DNA of 64,000 nucleotides, from contig JBMNMP010000002.1 of the NCBI GenBank assembly GCA_050953405.1, forward strand, positions 124,001 to 188,000, in the 5' to 3' direction. The notes beneath the pieces were generated by a model, which saw nothing but the letters and a program-made list of their open reading frames with translations, was not told where the DNA came from and searched no databases. The position numbers and the translations under genes are program-made. Positions 15,545 to 24,598 of the stretch are shown in pieces. The stretch comes from RUG100 sp050953405. Lineage in GTDB: Bacteria > Bacillota > Clostridia > Peptostreptococcales > Anaerovoracaceae. Each line of letters starts with the position of its first letter. The first letter of the stretch is position 1.

Positions 15545-18163
15545 ATGGAAAAACTTGGCTTAAACAAAATAAGAGAACTCTTTCAGGACTTTTACGAGAG
15601 CAAAGGTCACTACAGAAGGGGCAGCTTTCCCCTCATACCGCAGAACGACAAGAGCCTGCTGATCATAAATTCGGGCATGGCACCGCTGAAACCGTACTTT
15701 GCAGGGCTGGAAGAACCGCCCTCAAGGCGCATGACTACAGTGCAGAAATGCATCAGGACCGCGGATATCGAAAACGTGGGCATCACTTCAAGACACGGAA
15801 CGTTCTTTGAAATGCTGGGCAGCTTTTCTTTCGGCGACTATTTCAAGAAAGAAAGTATTACCTGGGGCTGGGAATTTCTAACTGAGGTGCTCCACATGGA
15901 CGAAGATAAATTGTGGGTGACCGTGTACCAGGACGATGACGAAGCTTATAACATCTGGAAGGACGATATCGGATTTTCGGAGGAGAGGATCGTGCGCCTC
16001 GGAAAGGATGATAACTTCTGGGAGATCGGTGCCGGCCCCTGCGGACCGTGCTCCGAGATATACTTTGACCGCGGTGAGGAACATGGATGCGGCAGGCCGG
16101 ATTGCAAACCGGGCTGCGAATGCGACAGATACGTTGAATTCTGGAACCATGTCTTCACTCAGTTCAACAACGACGGCAATGGCAACTACACAGAACTGGC
16201 TCAGAAGAATATAGATACGGGCATGGGCCTTGAGAGGCTGGCCTGCATCATGCAGGACGTGGAATCCATATTTGATGTGGACACCATCAGACAGGTGCTC
16301 GATGAAGTCGTCAAGACAACGGGATGCAAATACTATGACGGCGAGAAGGAGAGCGATGTTTCTCTGCGCATCATCACCGATCATATCAGATCGGCAACTT
16401 TCATGATCAGTGATAAGATCATGCCGGGCAATGAGGGCAGAGGCTACGTGCTCCGCCGCCTGATCAGGCGTGCGGTGAGACACGGAAGAAAGCTGGGTGC
16501 CGGGAGCGGATTCCTCTCAGGACTCGTAGACCCGGTAGTCGACGTATCCGCCGGAGCTTACCCGGAACTGGAGGAACAGCGCGTTTTCATCAAGAAAATA
16601 GTCGCCGCCGAGGAGAATCAGTTCGACCAGACTCTCGATCAGGGTATGGACAGGATCGGCGAATATATTAAAGAAATGAAAGCCAACAGCTCGGATACTC
16701 TGGCAGGGGAGAAAGCATTCCTGCTGCACGACACTTACGGTTTTCCCATCGATATAACGGAGGAAATACTGGCAGACGAGGGCTACAAGGTGGATCGCGA
16801 AGGATTTGAAAAAGCTATGGCCGAGCAGAAACAGCGCGGCAAGAGCGATGCCGCCAAGAGAGATTTTGCCTGGAAGGACAGTCAGATCTCCCATCTCTTT
16901 GAAGGCCGCAGCTGGTTCACTGGATATGAAAAATCCCATGAAGAGGCAACTATCGAGGCTCTGGTCCGCGATGAAAAGCAGACCGATAAGATCGAAGAGG
17001 GCCAGGAGGGTCTCCTCATCCTTGATAAAACACCGTTTTATGCCGAGAGCGGCGGACAGGCTGCTGACCGCGGCATCATCGAAAACGATGATTTCACGGC
17101 CGAGGTCCTCGATGTACAAAAGGTGCAGAATATGTTCGTGCACACTATCAAAGTAAAGAACGGCGTCTGCAGTGAAGGCAGCGCGGTCAATTGCGCGGTC
17201 GATGAGATAGTGCGCAATAACTCCAGGCGCAACCATACAGCTACTCACCTGCTGCACAAGGCACTGCGCGAAGTGCTCGGAGATCACGTCGCCCAGGCAG
17301 GTTCCCTTGTGGACAGCACACAGCTGCGCTTTGACTTCAGTCACTATGAAGCGATGAGCGATGATCAGCTGAAGGAAGCAGAAAGAATAGTAAACGAAAA
17401 AATATATCAGTTCCTGCCCGTGGATACCAGGGAAATGTCCAAAGCAGAAGCCGATGCGGAGGGCGCCACAGCACTGTTCACCGAAAAATACGGTGACCGT
17501 GTTCGCGTGGTCAGCATAGGCGATTTCAGCAAGGAACTCTGCGGCGGCATGCATGTGGCTAACACAGGTCAGATAGGCGCTTTCAAGATAATCTCAGAAA
17601 GCGGTATCGCCAGCGGTATTCGCAGGATCGAAGCGATCACCGGCAAGGGCATCCTCGACAGGCTGAACAGCATGGAGGCCATCATCAGTGATGCCGGCAA
17701 GCTGTTGAAGGTCAGCAGAGACGGCATCCCGGACAGGATCAGCAAGATGATCAGCGAAAACAAGGAAGCTAAAAAAGAACTGGAGGCTTTCCGCAAAGAG
17801 TCCATGGGTTCCGAGGCCGACAAGCTGATAGAAGAAGCAAAAGACGTCAACGGAGTCAGCTTTATCGCACACAAATTTGAAGACATCAGCATAGATGGAC
17901 TGCGGACGATATCGGATGATATCAAGGCCGGGCACAAAAATGTCGCCATGCTCTTCGCGGCTGAAAACGGAGGCAAAGTGACCCTTCTGATGTCGCTGAC
18001 TGATGACCTGGTGGAAAAAGGTTACCACGCGGGAAAGATGATCAAAGAAGTTGCCAGGGCTGCCGGCGGTGGCGGCGGCGGCAAGGCCGATATGGCTCAG
18101 GCCGGTGCCCGGGACGCGGCCAGACTCCCGGAGGCCTTCAAGGCAGCCGAGAATCTGCTTTAA
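15545..18163 (+). CDS. alaS: Alanine-tRNA ligase
   Basis: Charges tRNA-Ala and edits mischarged Ser and Gly. The 872 aa are full length. The class II catalytic core opens with KIRELFQDFYESKGH and contains RMTTVQKCIRTADIENVG. The editing domain has HTATHLLHKALREVLGDHV, and its zinc-type motif ends in ELCGGMHVANTGQIG. The C-Ala domain ends with AAGGGGGGKADMAQAG. The start follows ACGGAGGAACC. Downstream ireB and ruvX complete a linkage conserved in Bacillota. Confidence 0.97.
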   Translation: MEKLGLNKIRELFQDFYESKGHYRRGSFPLIPQNDKSLLIINSGMAPLKPYFAGLEEPPSRRMTTVQKCIRTADIENVGITSRHGTFFEMLGSFSFGDYFKKESITWGWEFLTEVLHMDEDKLWVTVYQDDDEAYNIWKDDIGFSEERIVRLGKDDNFWEIGAGPCGPCSEIYFDRGEEHGCGRPDCKPGCECDRYVEFWNHVFTQFNNDGNGNYTELAQKNIDTGMGLERLACIMQDVESIFDVDTIRQVLDEVVKTTGCKYYDGEKESDVSLRIITDHIRSATFMISDKIMPGNEGRGYVLRRLIRRAVRHGRKLGAGSGFLSGLVDPVVDVSAGAYPELEEQRVFIKKIVAAEENQFDQTLDQGMDRIGEYIKEMKANSSDTLAGEKAFLLHDTYGFPIDITEEILADEGYKVDREGFEKAMAEQKQRGKSDAAKRDFAWKDSQISHLFEGRSWFTGYEKSHEEATIEALVRDEKQTDKIEEGQEGLLILDKTPFYAESGGQAADRGIIENDDFTAEVLDVQKVQNMFVHTIKVKNGVCSEGSAVNCAVDEIVRNNSRRNHTATHLLHKALREVLGDHVAQAGSLVDSTQLRFDFSHYEAMSDDQLKEAERIVNEKIYQFLPVDTREMSKAEADAEGATALFTEKYGDRVRVVSIGDFSKELCGGMHVANTGQIGAFKIISESGIASGIRRIEAITGKGILDRLNSMEAIISDAGKLLKVSRDGIPDRISKMISENKEAKKELEAFRKESMGSEADKLIEEAKDVNGVSFIAHKFEDISIDGLRTISDDIKAGHKNVAMLFAAENGGKVTLLMSLTDDLVEKGYHAGKMIKEVARAAGGGGGGKADMAQAGARDAARLPEAFKAAENLL

Positions 18164-18170
18164 TAAACAG

Positions 18171-18199
18171 TTGTATTAACATGGAAAGCAAGTTATAAT
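18171..18199 (+). promoter_or_regulatory. Promoter of ireB-ruvX
   Basis: TTGTAT (18171-18176), a 17-bp spacer and TATAAT (18194-18199), in the gap after alaS. It would allow ireB-ruvX to be transcribed separately from alaS. Confidence 0.65.
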
Positions 18200-18223
18200 A
18201 AATACATATGGAAGGAGTCGACA

Positions 18224-18475
18224 ATGGACGATAAAAATACTCTGCTGTTTGGAAATGCAGCACGTGAAGATCAGAAAACTCCGAAAGAGATCCTCACGCA
18301 GGTATACGAATCACTGGACGAACGTGGTTACAACGCAATCGATCAGATCGTCGGATATCTGCTGTCAGGAGACCCTTCATACATAACCAGTCACAACAAT
18401 GCAAGAAATATCATCAGACAGATAGATCGTGATGACTTGACTGAGGAACTGGTGAGGAGCTATTTGAACAAGTGA
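18224..18475 (+). CDS. ireB: IreB family regulatory phosphoprotein (DUF965)
   Basis: Small protein of 83 aa. In Enterococcus IreB is a substrate of the Ser/Thr kinase IreK and affects cephalosporin tolerance. The family signature is clear: LDERGYNAIDQIVGYLLSGD followed by YITSHNNARNIIRQIDRD. An N-terminal Thr lies in DDKNTLLFGN. It follows AAGGAGTCG and overlaps ruvX by 4 nt (GTGA). The matching kinase is not in this window. Confidence 0.93.
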   Translation: MDDKNTLLFGNAAREDQKTPKEILTQVYESLDERGYNAIDQIVGYLLSGDPSYITSHNNARNIIRQIDRDDLTEELVRSYLNK

Positions 18476-18900
18476 GAAAGATCGCACTGGATGTAGGTGA
18501 CAAGACGATCGGTGTGGCCGTCAGTGACGAACTGGGTATAACTGCTCAGGGAGTCACTACAATCGAGCGCATCGGAATCAAGAAAGACACTTCCAAAGTA
18601 ATAGAATATATCAAACAATATGAATGTGATACAGTTGTTGTAGGCCTGCCAAAGCGTCTCGATGGCACTGATAGTCCTCAGACTGAAAAGGTTCAACAAT
18701 TTACCGAAAAGCTCAAGAACAAACTGCGCAGCACGGGTATGGCAGAAATGCCCGTGGTGTATCAGGATGAGCGCCTTACAACGGTGCAGGCCGAGAAGGT
18801 GCTGCTTGCTGCGGATGTTAGCCGCAGTAAGCGAAAAGATGTTATTGACAAGCAGGCAGCGGTCCTCATAATGCAGGGCTACCTGGCTGCTTTAAAATAA
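18472..18900 (+). CDS. ruvX: RuvX/YqgF family RNase H-fold nuclease
   Basis: Putative Holliday-junction resolvase-like nuclease, with a role in 16S rRNA 5' maturation reported for YqgF. The 142 aa start at GTG 18472 (RKIALDVGDKTIGVAVSDE). The acidic catalytic residues are expected in LDVGDKTIG, in VVGLPKRLDGTDSPQTEKV and near DKQAAVLIMQGYL. The family pattern YQDERLTTVQAE is present. The GTGA overlap with ireB suggests coupled translation. Confidence 0.94.
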   Translation: MRKIALDVGDKTIGVAVSDELGITAQGVTTIERIGIKKDTSKVIEYIKQYECDTVVVGLPKRLDGTDSPQTEKVQQFTEKLKNKLRSTGMAEMPVVYQDERLTTVQAEKVLLAADVSRSKRKDVIDKQAAVLIMQGYLAALK

Positions 18901-18960
18901 AAAACGTTATACACAGGCAACAAGTTTTGATTTAGTTTTGATTTATCAGGAGCGTAAATC

Positions 18961-19386
18961 ATGAAGAAAAGCGTGATTGCCCTGGTCATATGTCTTGCTT
19001 TTATGTGTTCCGTATTAACAGCCTGTGGCGGGACGGAGGCAAAACAGGATCAGGTGGTAGGTAACTGGGAAATGACAAGGATTTCCTCAGGATCCTCGAC
19101 AATTTCATCAAAAGAATATATGAAGTCTGCAGAAGCCAAAGTTTTGCCGGCATTATCTTTTACTGAGGATAATAAGGTGAGATTCACAGGGCTGGGACGT
19201 GGTGTGGACCCGAATGGTAAATGGACCGGCAGTAACGGGAAGTATATCATTGATGACGGACAACAGGAACTTGAATGCAGCATTGGAGATAAAGGCCAGC
19301 TGGAATTGGTCTATCCGAAAGAAGATTCGGATAAGCTGTCGGCCGATCTCACGATCGTGTTCAGGAAGGAGTCTGAGAAACGATGA
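18961..19386 (+). CDS. Small lipoprotein, function unknown
   Basis: Predicted lipoprotein of 141 aa. A signal peptide (KKSVIALVICLAFMCSVL) ends in the lipobox LTAC, so Cys22 would be lipidated. The mature part looks like a small beta-rich domain (VVGNWEMTRISSGSS; LSFTEDNKVRFTGLGRG; NGKWTGSNGKYIIDDGQQEL), similar in pattern to lipocalin-like lipoproteins of Clostridia. It overlaps the LysR gene by 4 nt, so the two are probably co-translated. The function is not recognised. Confidence 0.75.
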   Translation: MKKSVIALVICLAFMCSVLTACGGTEAKQDQVVGNWEMTRISSGSSTISSKEYMKSAEAKVLPALSFTEDNKVRFTGLGRGVDPNGKWTGSNGKYIIDDGQQELECSIGDKGQLELVYPKEDSDKLSADLTIVFRKESEKR

Positions 19387-20333
19387 ATATCAACTATCTC
19401 AGATACGCATTGGAAGTCCAGAAGGTTGGTTCCATAACACAAGCTGCAGAGAATCTTTTTATGTCACAACCAAATCTCAGCAGAGACATCAAGGAACTCG
19501 AGGAATCTCTTAATATAGACGTTTTTTCGCGGACCTCGCGCGGGGTAGTGACTACACCGGAAGGGGCCGAATTCCTGGAATATGCCAGAAGGCTGCTGGA
19601 GCACATGGATGACATAGAAGCGAAATTTGGAAAATCCAGCACCAAAAAAGTGACTTTCGCGATTTCCATACCCAGGGCCAGCTACATAGCAGAAGCCGTC
19701 TCCAAGGCAATCGATACCATCGAGCACGAGCTGGGAGACAACTATATTCTGACAGTGAAGGAAACCAACGCCATAGACGCTGTTAACAATATAACGGAAC
19801 ACGGCTATGACTATGGCGTCATCAGATATCCGATAATGTATGAAACATATTTCAAGACATTGCTGGAAGGTAAAAAACTGGAAAGCATCAACCTGGTGAA
19901 GCTGAAGTACATTGTAGTCGCTTCGGCCGAAAGCGAGCTGGCAAAGAAAAAAACGTGCACTCTGGATGAACTGCGCGACTACATAGAAATAATACGCGGC
20001 GATATGACTGTGCCGTATCTTTCACTGGCGAACAATATACAGGATCTGACGCCTTCGCAGAACAGCCCCAGAAAGCTGGCGGTGTTCGAAAGAGGCAGCC
20101 AGTTCAGCCTGTTGAGAAATGTGAGAGGTACCTACATGTGGTCCTCGATAATGTCGGAGGAAATGCTGAAATACAACAAGATCCGCAAGATCGAATGTCC
20201 GGAGGCGGACGACGAGTACCGGGACTGCCTTATTTTCAGCAAAGAAACCCTGGAGAATCCGCTGGATGCCAGAATGATAGAACTGCTGAAGGAAACTATT
20301 ATTGCTACGTACCACGAATTCGAAGAGAATTAG
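19383..20333 (+). CDS. LysR family transcriptional regulator
   Basis: DNA-binding regulator of 316 aa. The N-terminal winged helix-turn-helix reads MNINYLRYALEVQKVGSITQ and AAENLFMSQPNLSRDIKELE. It is followed by an effector-binding domain of the periplasmic-binding-protein fold (about 90-300). The ligand is not evident. It overlaps the lipoprotein gene upstream and lies about 100 nt before rnfC on the same strand, an arrangement that would allow control of the rnf operon, though no clear T-N11-A operator was identified. Confidence 0.9.
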   Translation: MNINYLRYALEVQKVGSITQAAENLFMSQPNLSRDIKELEESLNIDVFSRTSRGVVTTPEGAEFLEYARRLLEHMDDIEAKFGKSSTKKVTFAISIPRASYIAEAVSKAIDTIEHELGDNYILTVKETNAIDAVNNITEHGYDYGVIRYPIMYETYFKTLLEGKKLESINLVKLKYIVVASAESELAKKKTCTLDELRDYIEIIRGDMTVPYLSLANNIQDLTPSQNSPRKLAVFERGSQFSLLRNVRGTYMWSSIMSEEMLKYNKIRKIECPEADDEYRDCLIFSKETLENPLDARMIELLKETIIATYHEFEEN

Positions 20334-20436
20334 CCCGTAATTGCATAAAGGATACATTATACCTTCATGCTTAATTTATATAACTAAACTTGCTAAATTT
20401 TGAGTATTATAGTACTCGGAGGAGGATTTGGCCATT

Positions 20437-21759
20437 ATGAATCAATTCAAACATGCTTTGGGAAGCATCAAGGTGAGGCATAATAAGAATACCGAAAATC
20501 AGCATTCTGTAATCATGGATGACCCTGAATTCGTAGCTATTCCTATGTCTATGCACATCGGTGCTCCATGCACGCCCACGGTCAAAAAGGGTGACCACGT
20601 AAAGATTGGGCAGGTCATTGGAGACAGTGATGCATTCCTCAGCGTACCGATCCATGCCAGCATCAGCGGAGATGTTACGGAAATCCGCGAAGTGCGTAAC
20701 ATGATGGGTGCGACTGAAAAACAGGTGGTTATCAAATCAGATAACCAGCACGAGGAGTGGGAAGGAATCAAACCACCGGAAATCAACGACAAGGACTCTT
20801 TCATCAGTGCGATGAGAGCCAGCGGACTCGTTGGTCTTGGCGGAGCTTCATTCCCTACATTTGTAAAATTCAATCCTAAGAATCTCGATGAGGTACATAC
20901 CCTGATCGTTAACGGCGCGGAGTGTGAGCCGTACATTACGACTGACTACCGCTTGATGCTGGAGAACACTCAGGCGATCATCAACGGTGCATTGACCGTG
21001 ATGAAGTATCTTGATCTCAAAGAGACCATCATAGGTATTGAAAGCAACAAACCAAAGGCAATCAGCAAGCTGAACAAATATATCAGCGAGCAGGGATTGT
21101 CAGACAAGATCAAGGTACAGACACTGAAATCTCGCTACCCGCAGGGTGCCGAGCGTGTTCTCATCTATGAAACAACCGGAATATTAACCGACGCAGGGGT
21201 ACTTCCCGCTGATGTTGGCGTAATTGTTTCTAATATTACTACTATTGCCTCGATCAATTATTACATGAAGACGGGTATGCCGCTGGTCAGCAAAACACTG
21301 ACTGTTGACGGAACTGCTATCAAAAACCCGCAGAATATCAGAGTACCTATCGGTACCAGTATTTCTGATGTAATCCAGGCGACCGGTGGTTTCAAGAACG
21401 AACCGAAAAAGATCATCATGGGCGGACCTATGATGGGCAGAGCCGTATCTACAGTGGATACACCCATACTGAAGGCAAACAACGCAATTCTGGCTTTCAG
21501 TGGTCCGGAAGCTGAAACACAGAAGGAAACAGCATGCATCAGCTGTGGCAAATGCCATGAAGTATGTCCATTCCATCTGCTGCCGAAGGCTTACTATGAT
21601 TGTTACAATAGAGGAGATATCGACACCTTGAAGAAACTGAAGCTGATGCAGTGCATGGAATGCGGGAGCTGCTCTTATATCTGTCCTGCTCGCCGCCCTC
21701 TCAGCTTTGTCAACAAGCTTGGCAAGAATGCGATAAAGAAGGAGGCTAGCAAGAAATGA
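20437..21759 (+). CDS. rnfC: Ion-translocating oxidoreductase complex subunit C
   Basis: Peripheral Rnf subunit, the likely NAD(H)-reactive flavoprotein that receives electrons from the ferredoxin side. From ATG 20437 it has 440 aa; this start lies 11 nt after GGAGGAGG, whereas a TTG at 20428 would be too close. It has a nucleotide/flavin-binding glycine-rich motif (GLVGLGGASFPTFVKFNP), an SLBB-like middle and two C-terminal [4Fe-4S] motifs (CISCGKCHEVCP, CMECGSCSYICP). It is the first gene of rnfCDGEAB, the order seen in many Clostridia. Confidence 0.96.
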   Translation: MNQFKHALGSIKVRHNKNTENQHSVIMDDPEFVAIPMSMHIGAPCTPTVKKGDHVKIGQVIGDSDAFLSVPIHASISGDVTEIREVRNMMGATEKQVVIKSDNQHEEWEGIKPPEINDKDSFISAMRASGLVGLGGASFPTFVKFNPKNLDEVHTLIVNGAECEPYITTDYRLMLENTQAIINGALTVMKYLDLKETIIGIESNKPKAISKLNKYISEQGLSDKIKVQTLKSRYPQGAERVLIYETTGILTDAGVLPADVGVIVSNITTIASINYYMKTGMPLVSKTLTVDGTAIKNPQNIRVPIGTSISDVIQATGGFKNEPKKIIMGGPMMGRAVSTVDTPILKANNAILAFSGPEAETQKETACISCGKCHEVCPFHLLPKAYYDCYNRGDIDTLKKLKLMQCMECGSCSYICPARRPLSFVNKLGKNAIKKEASKK

Positions 21760-22697
21760 ACAAATTAAATGTAACTTATTCGCCTCATATAATAGAGTCA
21801 CCAAACACCAGAAAGATCATGCTCTATGTTCTTATCGCACTGGTTCCGGCTCTGATTGTGGCGGTATATGAATTTGGCATTCGTGCGCTGCTGCTCACAG
21901 TATTCTGTGCAGTAGTCTGCGTATTCTTCGAATGGCTGTTCTGTAAAATAGTAAAGAAAGAAAGTACCATCGGCGATCTGTCGGCGGTTGTCACCGGCGT
22001 ACTGCTGGCTTACAACCTGCCTTCGAGTTTTCCGTTCTGGATGGCTGCTATCGGTTGCTTCGTGGCGATCTTCATAGCAAAGAACCTGTTCGGCGGAATC
22101 GGACAGAACTTCGTCAACCCGGCGCTGACCGGACGTATCGTACTCTTCGTATCCTTTGCGACAGAGATGACATCCTGGCCGCTGCCAAGGGGACTGATGG
22201 GAACAATGGGTGATGCTACAACAGGTCCGACAGCACTCGGTCTGCTGAACGAGGGAGCTAAGAGCGGTTTCCCTTCAGATCTCAACCTGTTCCTTGGTAA
22301 CTGCGGAGGTTCGCTCGGTGAAGTCAGTGCACTGGCACTGCTGATCGGCGGAGTCTTCCTGGTGATAAAGAAAGTTATTTCTCCGGCGACTCCGATCGCT
22401 TTCATCGTAACAGTGTTCGTTCTGGCACTCATCGCAGGACAGGATCCACTGTTCCACATACTGGCAGGCGGCGTTATGCTGGGAGCTATATTCATGGCTA
22501 CCGACTATGCGACGACACCTTCAGACTGGCGAGGAAAGATCATCTTCGGAGTTGGATGCGGAATCATTACCATGGGCATCAGATTGTTCGGTTCGTATCC
22601 TGAGGGCGTTTCCTTCTCGATCATCGTGATGAACATCATCACACCGTTCATTGACAACTGGTGCAACAAGCACTTCTGTGGAGGTGGTTTAAAATGA
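21756..22697 (+). CDS. rnfD: Ion-translocating oxidoreductase complex subunit D
   Basis: Membrane subunit with a covalently bound FMN. The 313 aa contain about eight to nine hydrophobic spans and the conserved IGGIGQNFVNPAL-type segment (FGGIGQNFVNPALTGR). The flavin attachment site would be Thr159 in DATTGPTA (153-160). The usual motif is Ser/Thr-Gly-Ala-Thr, so Pro in place of Ala is unusual. It overlaps rnfC and rnfG by 4 nt each. Confidence 0.95.
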   Translation: MNKLNVTYSPHIIESPNTRKIMLYVLIALVPALIVAVYEFGIRALLLTVFCAVVCVFFEWLFCKIVKKESTIGDLSAVVTGVLLAYNLPSSFPFWMAAIGCFVAIFIAKNLFGGIGQNFVNPALTGRIVLFVSFATEMTSWPLPRGLMGTMGDATTGPTALGLLNEGAKSGFPSDLNLFLGNCGGSLGEVSALALLIGGVFLVIKKVISPATPIAFIVTVFVLALIAGQDPLFHILAGGVMLGAIFMATDYATTPSDWRGKIIFGVGCGIITMGIRLFGSYPEGVSFSIIVMNIITPFIDNWCNKHFCGGGLK

Positions 22698-23152
22698 AGA
22701 GCGGAATGGCAAAACCGATAATAGTGTTGACTGTCATCTGTCTCATCACCAGCGCAGCGCTGGCGGTAACGAACAGCAAGACGGAAGGCGCTATTAAAAA
22801 GGTAAACAAACAAATTATTGCAGATGCTAAAGCTCAGGTTCTTCCAAAGGGAACTGAAGGAGATGCTTATACGGGCGTTGCCAAGAGCTTTGGCGGTGAC
22901 CTTACCCTGATGGTCGGAATCGACAAGAGTGGAAAGATCACAGGTGTTACCGTTACCAGTCACCATGATACTCCGGGTCTGGGAACAAAAGCTATGACCC
23001 CGCAGTACCTGAGCCAGTACAAAGGCCTGACTGAACTGAAAGCTGACAGCATCAAGAAAGATCCTCAGGTGCAGGCAGTAACGGGCGCAACCATTTCATC
23101 CAATGGTATATATCATGCCATTCAAAATGCGATGAAGGAGGCGAAAAAATAA
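22694..23152 (+). CDS. rnfG: Ion-translocating oxidoreductase complex subunit G
   Basis: Membrane-anchored flavoprotein with covalent FMN on the outer face. The 152 aa are somewhat short for RnfG. One N-terminal transmembrane segment (IIVLTVICLITSAALAV) is followed by an FMN-binding domain (GVTVTSHHDTPGLGTKA) and the attachment motif TGATIS at 130-135, with Thr133 the likely site. The start at 22694 overlaps the rnfD stop (ATGA) and follows GAGGTGG. Its stop overlaps rnfE (TAATG). Confidence 0.94.
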   Translation: MKSGMAKPIIVLTVICLITSAALAVTNSKTEGAIKKVNKQIIADAKAQVLPKGTEGDAYTGVAKSFGGDLTLMVGIDKSGKITGVTVTSHHDTPGLGTKAMTPQYLSQYKGLTELKADSIKKDPQVQAVTGATISSNGIYHAIQNAMKEAKK

Positions 23153-23994
23153 TGAATAAGCTACAAGTATTTACTAAGGGTATCTTGAAGGAGAACCCGA
23201 CGCTGATCCTTCTTCTGGGCTGCTGTCCTTTCCTGGCGACTACAACATCGGGAATCAACGGCCTCGGCATGGGAGGATGTACCACAGCGGTACTGTTCTT
23301 CTCCAACATACTGATTTCCATATTGAAAAAAGCTATACCTGATAATGTCAGAATACCGTGCTACATCGTAGTTATCGCATCACTGGTAACCGTTGTACAG
23401 ATGATGATGCAGGCATTCCTGCCTGACCTCAACGCTTCACTTGGTCTGTACATTCCTCTGATCGTAGTTAACTGCATCATCCTCGGCCGTGCTGAAGGAT
23501 TCGCTAACCACAACACAGTTATCGACTCCGCACTGGACGGACTCGGCATGGGAATCGGATTCACACTGGCATGCTTCGTAATGGGATGCATCAGAGAGGT
23601 CCTAGGTGCAGGAACTATCCTCGGCATTGCGCTGGGTGGAATGACTGCACATCCGATGATTTTCTTCATGCTTCCAGCAGGTGGATTCTTCGTATTCGGA
23701 GTTCTCAATGCACTGGTCACCAAGATCACTACAGCTAAGAACATTCCGAAGGTAAACGAATTCAGTTGTTCCGGATGCCTGATGGCTGAATCATGTGCTG
23801 CTGCAAACGTTGGCAGCCTTGAGAACGACATGAAAAAGGCTATAGCAGACAACAAAGTTGAAGCCAACAAAATAGAAACAAAGGCTGACGATCAGCCGAA
23901 GGCTTCCAAAGTGGTAGCCGGAGACGCCGCCAAGAACGAAGAAGTGAAGGCTGCGGCCGCGGCAAAAGCTGAAGGAAAGGAGAGTGAGGACTAA
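23152..23994 (+). CDS. rnfE: Ion-translocating oxidoreductase complex subunit E with long C-terminal tail
   Basis: Integral membrane subunit that pairs with RnfA around a membrane-embedded iron-sulfur cluster. Residues 1 to about 195 are a normal six-span RnfE. The ligand-type Cys are in LLGCCPFLAT and VVNCIILGRAE. A further 85 residues follow: three cysteines in CSGCLMAESC (206-215), then a Lys/Ala/Glu-rich tail ending AKAEGKESED. The family is usually near 200-230 aa, so this cytoplasmic tail is an addition of unknown role. Confidence 0.94.
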   Translation: MNKLQVFTKGILKENPTLILLLGCCPFLATTTSGINGLGMGGCTTAVLFFSNILISILKKAIPDNVRIPCYIVVIASLVTVVQMMMQAFLPDLNASLGLYIPLIVVNCIILGRAEGFANHNTVIDSALDGLGMGIGFTLACFVMGCIREVLGAGTILGIALGGMTAHPMIFFMLPAGGFFVFGVLNALVTKITTAKNIPKVNEFSCSGCLMAESCAAANVGSLENDMKKAIADNKVEANKIETKADDQPKASKVVAGDAAKNEEVKAAAAAKAEGKESED

Positions 23995-24584
23995 TGAAAG
24001 AGATATTGATGATATTATTCAGTATGATACTGATCAATAACTACGTTCTGTCACAGTTCCTCGGAATTTGCCCCTTCCTGGGAGTATCCAAGAAGCTGGA
24101 CTCAGCAAGCGGTATGTCAATAGCTGTTATATTCGTAATGGTTCTGGCAACCATATTCACCTGGCCGATACAGCACTTCCTGCTCGATCCTAACGGGATC
24201 GGATACATGCAGACTGTTGTATTCATCCTGGTAATCGCATCTCTGGTACAGCTGGTAGAAATCGCACTGAAGAAATACATACCTGCACTGCACAAGTCGC
24301 TGGGTGTATATCTGCCGCTGATAACTACTAACTGTGCTGTACTCGGTGTTGCTATTTCCAACATCGACAACGGATACAACTACATCGAATCCATCGTGAA
24401 CGCATTTGGCGCAGGCGTTGGCTTCATGGTAGCCATGGTACTGTTCGCAGGCGTTAGACAGAAAATTGAATTCAACGACATCCCGAAATCATTTCAGGGT
24501 GCTTCGTCAACACTGGTAGCTGCCAGCATCCTGGCTATGTCCTTCATGGGATTCTCAGGAATGGTAGACGGTATATTCGGTTAG
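23994..24584 (+). CDS. rnfA: Ion-translocating oxidoreductase complex subunit A
   Basis: Integral membrane subunit homologous to RnfE. The 196 aa form six spans with opposite topology, sharing the cluster-binding half-motifs FLGICPFLGVSKK and LITTNCAVLGVAIS. It starts in TAATG overlap with rnfE and is followed after 14 nt by rnfB. Length and sequence are typical. Confidence 0.96.
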   Translation: MKEILMILFSMILINNYVLSQFLGICPFLGVSKKLDSASGMSIAVIFVMVLATIFTWPIQHFLLDPNGIGYMQTVVFILVIASLVQLVEIALKKYIPALHKSLGVYLPLITTNCAVLGVAISNIDNGYNYIESIVNAFGAGVGFMVAMVLFAGVRQKIEFNDIPKSFQGASSTLVAASILAMSFMGFSGMVDGIFG

Positions 24585-24598
24585 AAAGGAGGGTATAC

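Noticed and set aside
16517..17554. Reverse-strand open frame of 345 codons inside alaS
   Set aside because: It lies wholly within alaS, whose motifs are complete, and its translation is Cys- and Phe-rich without family features.
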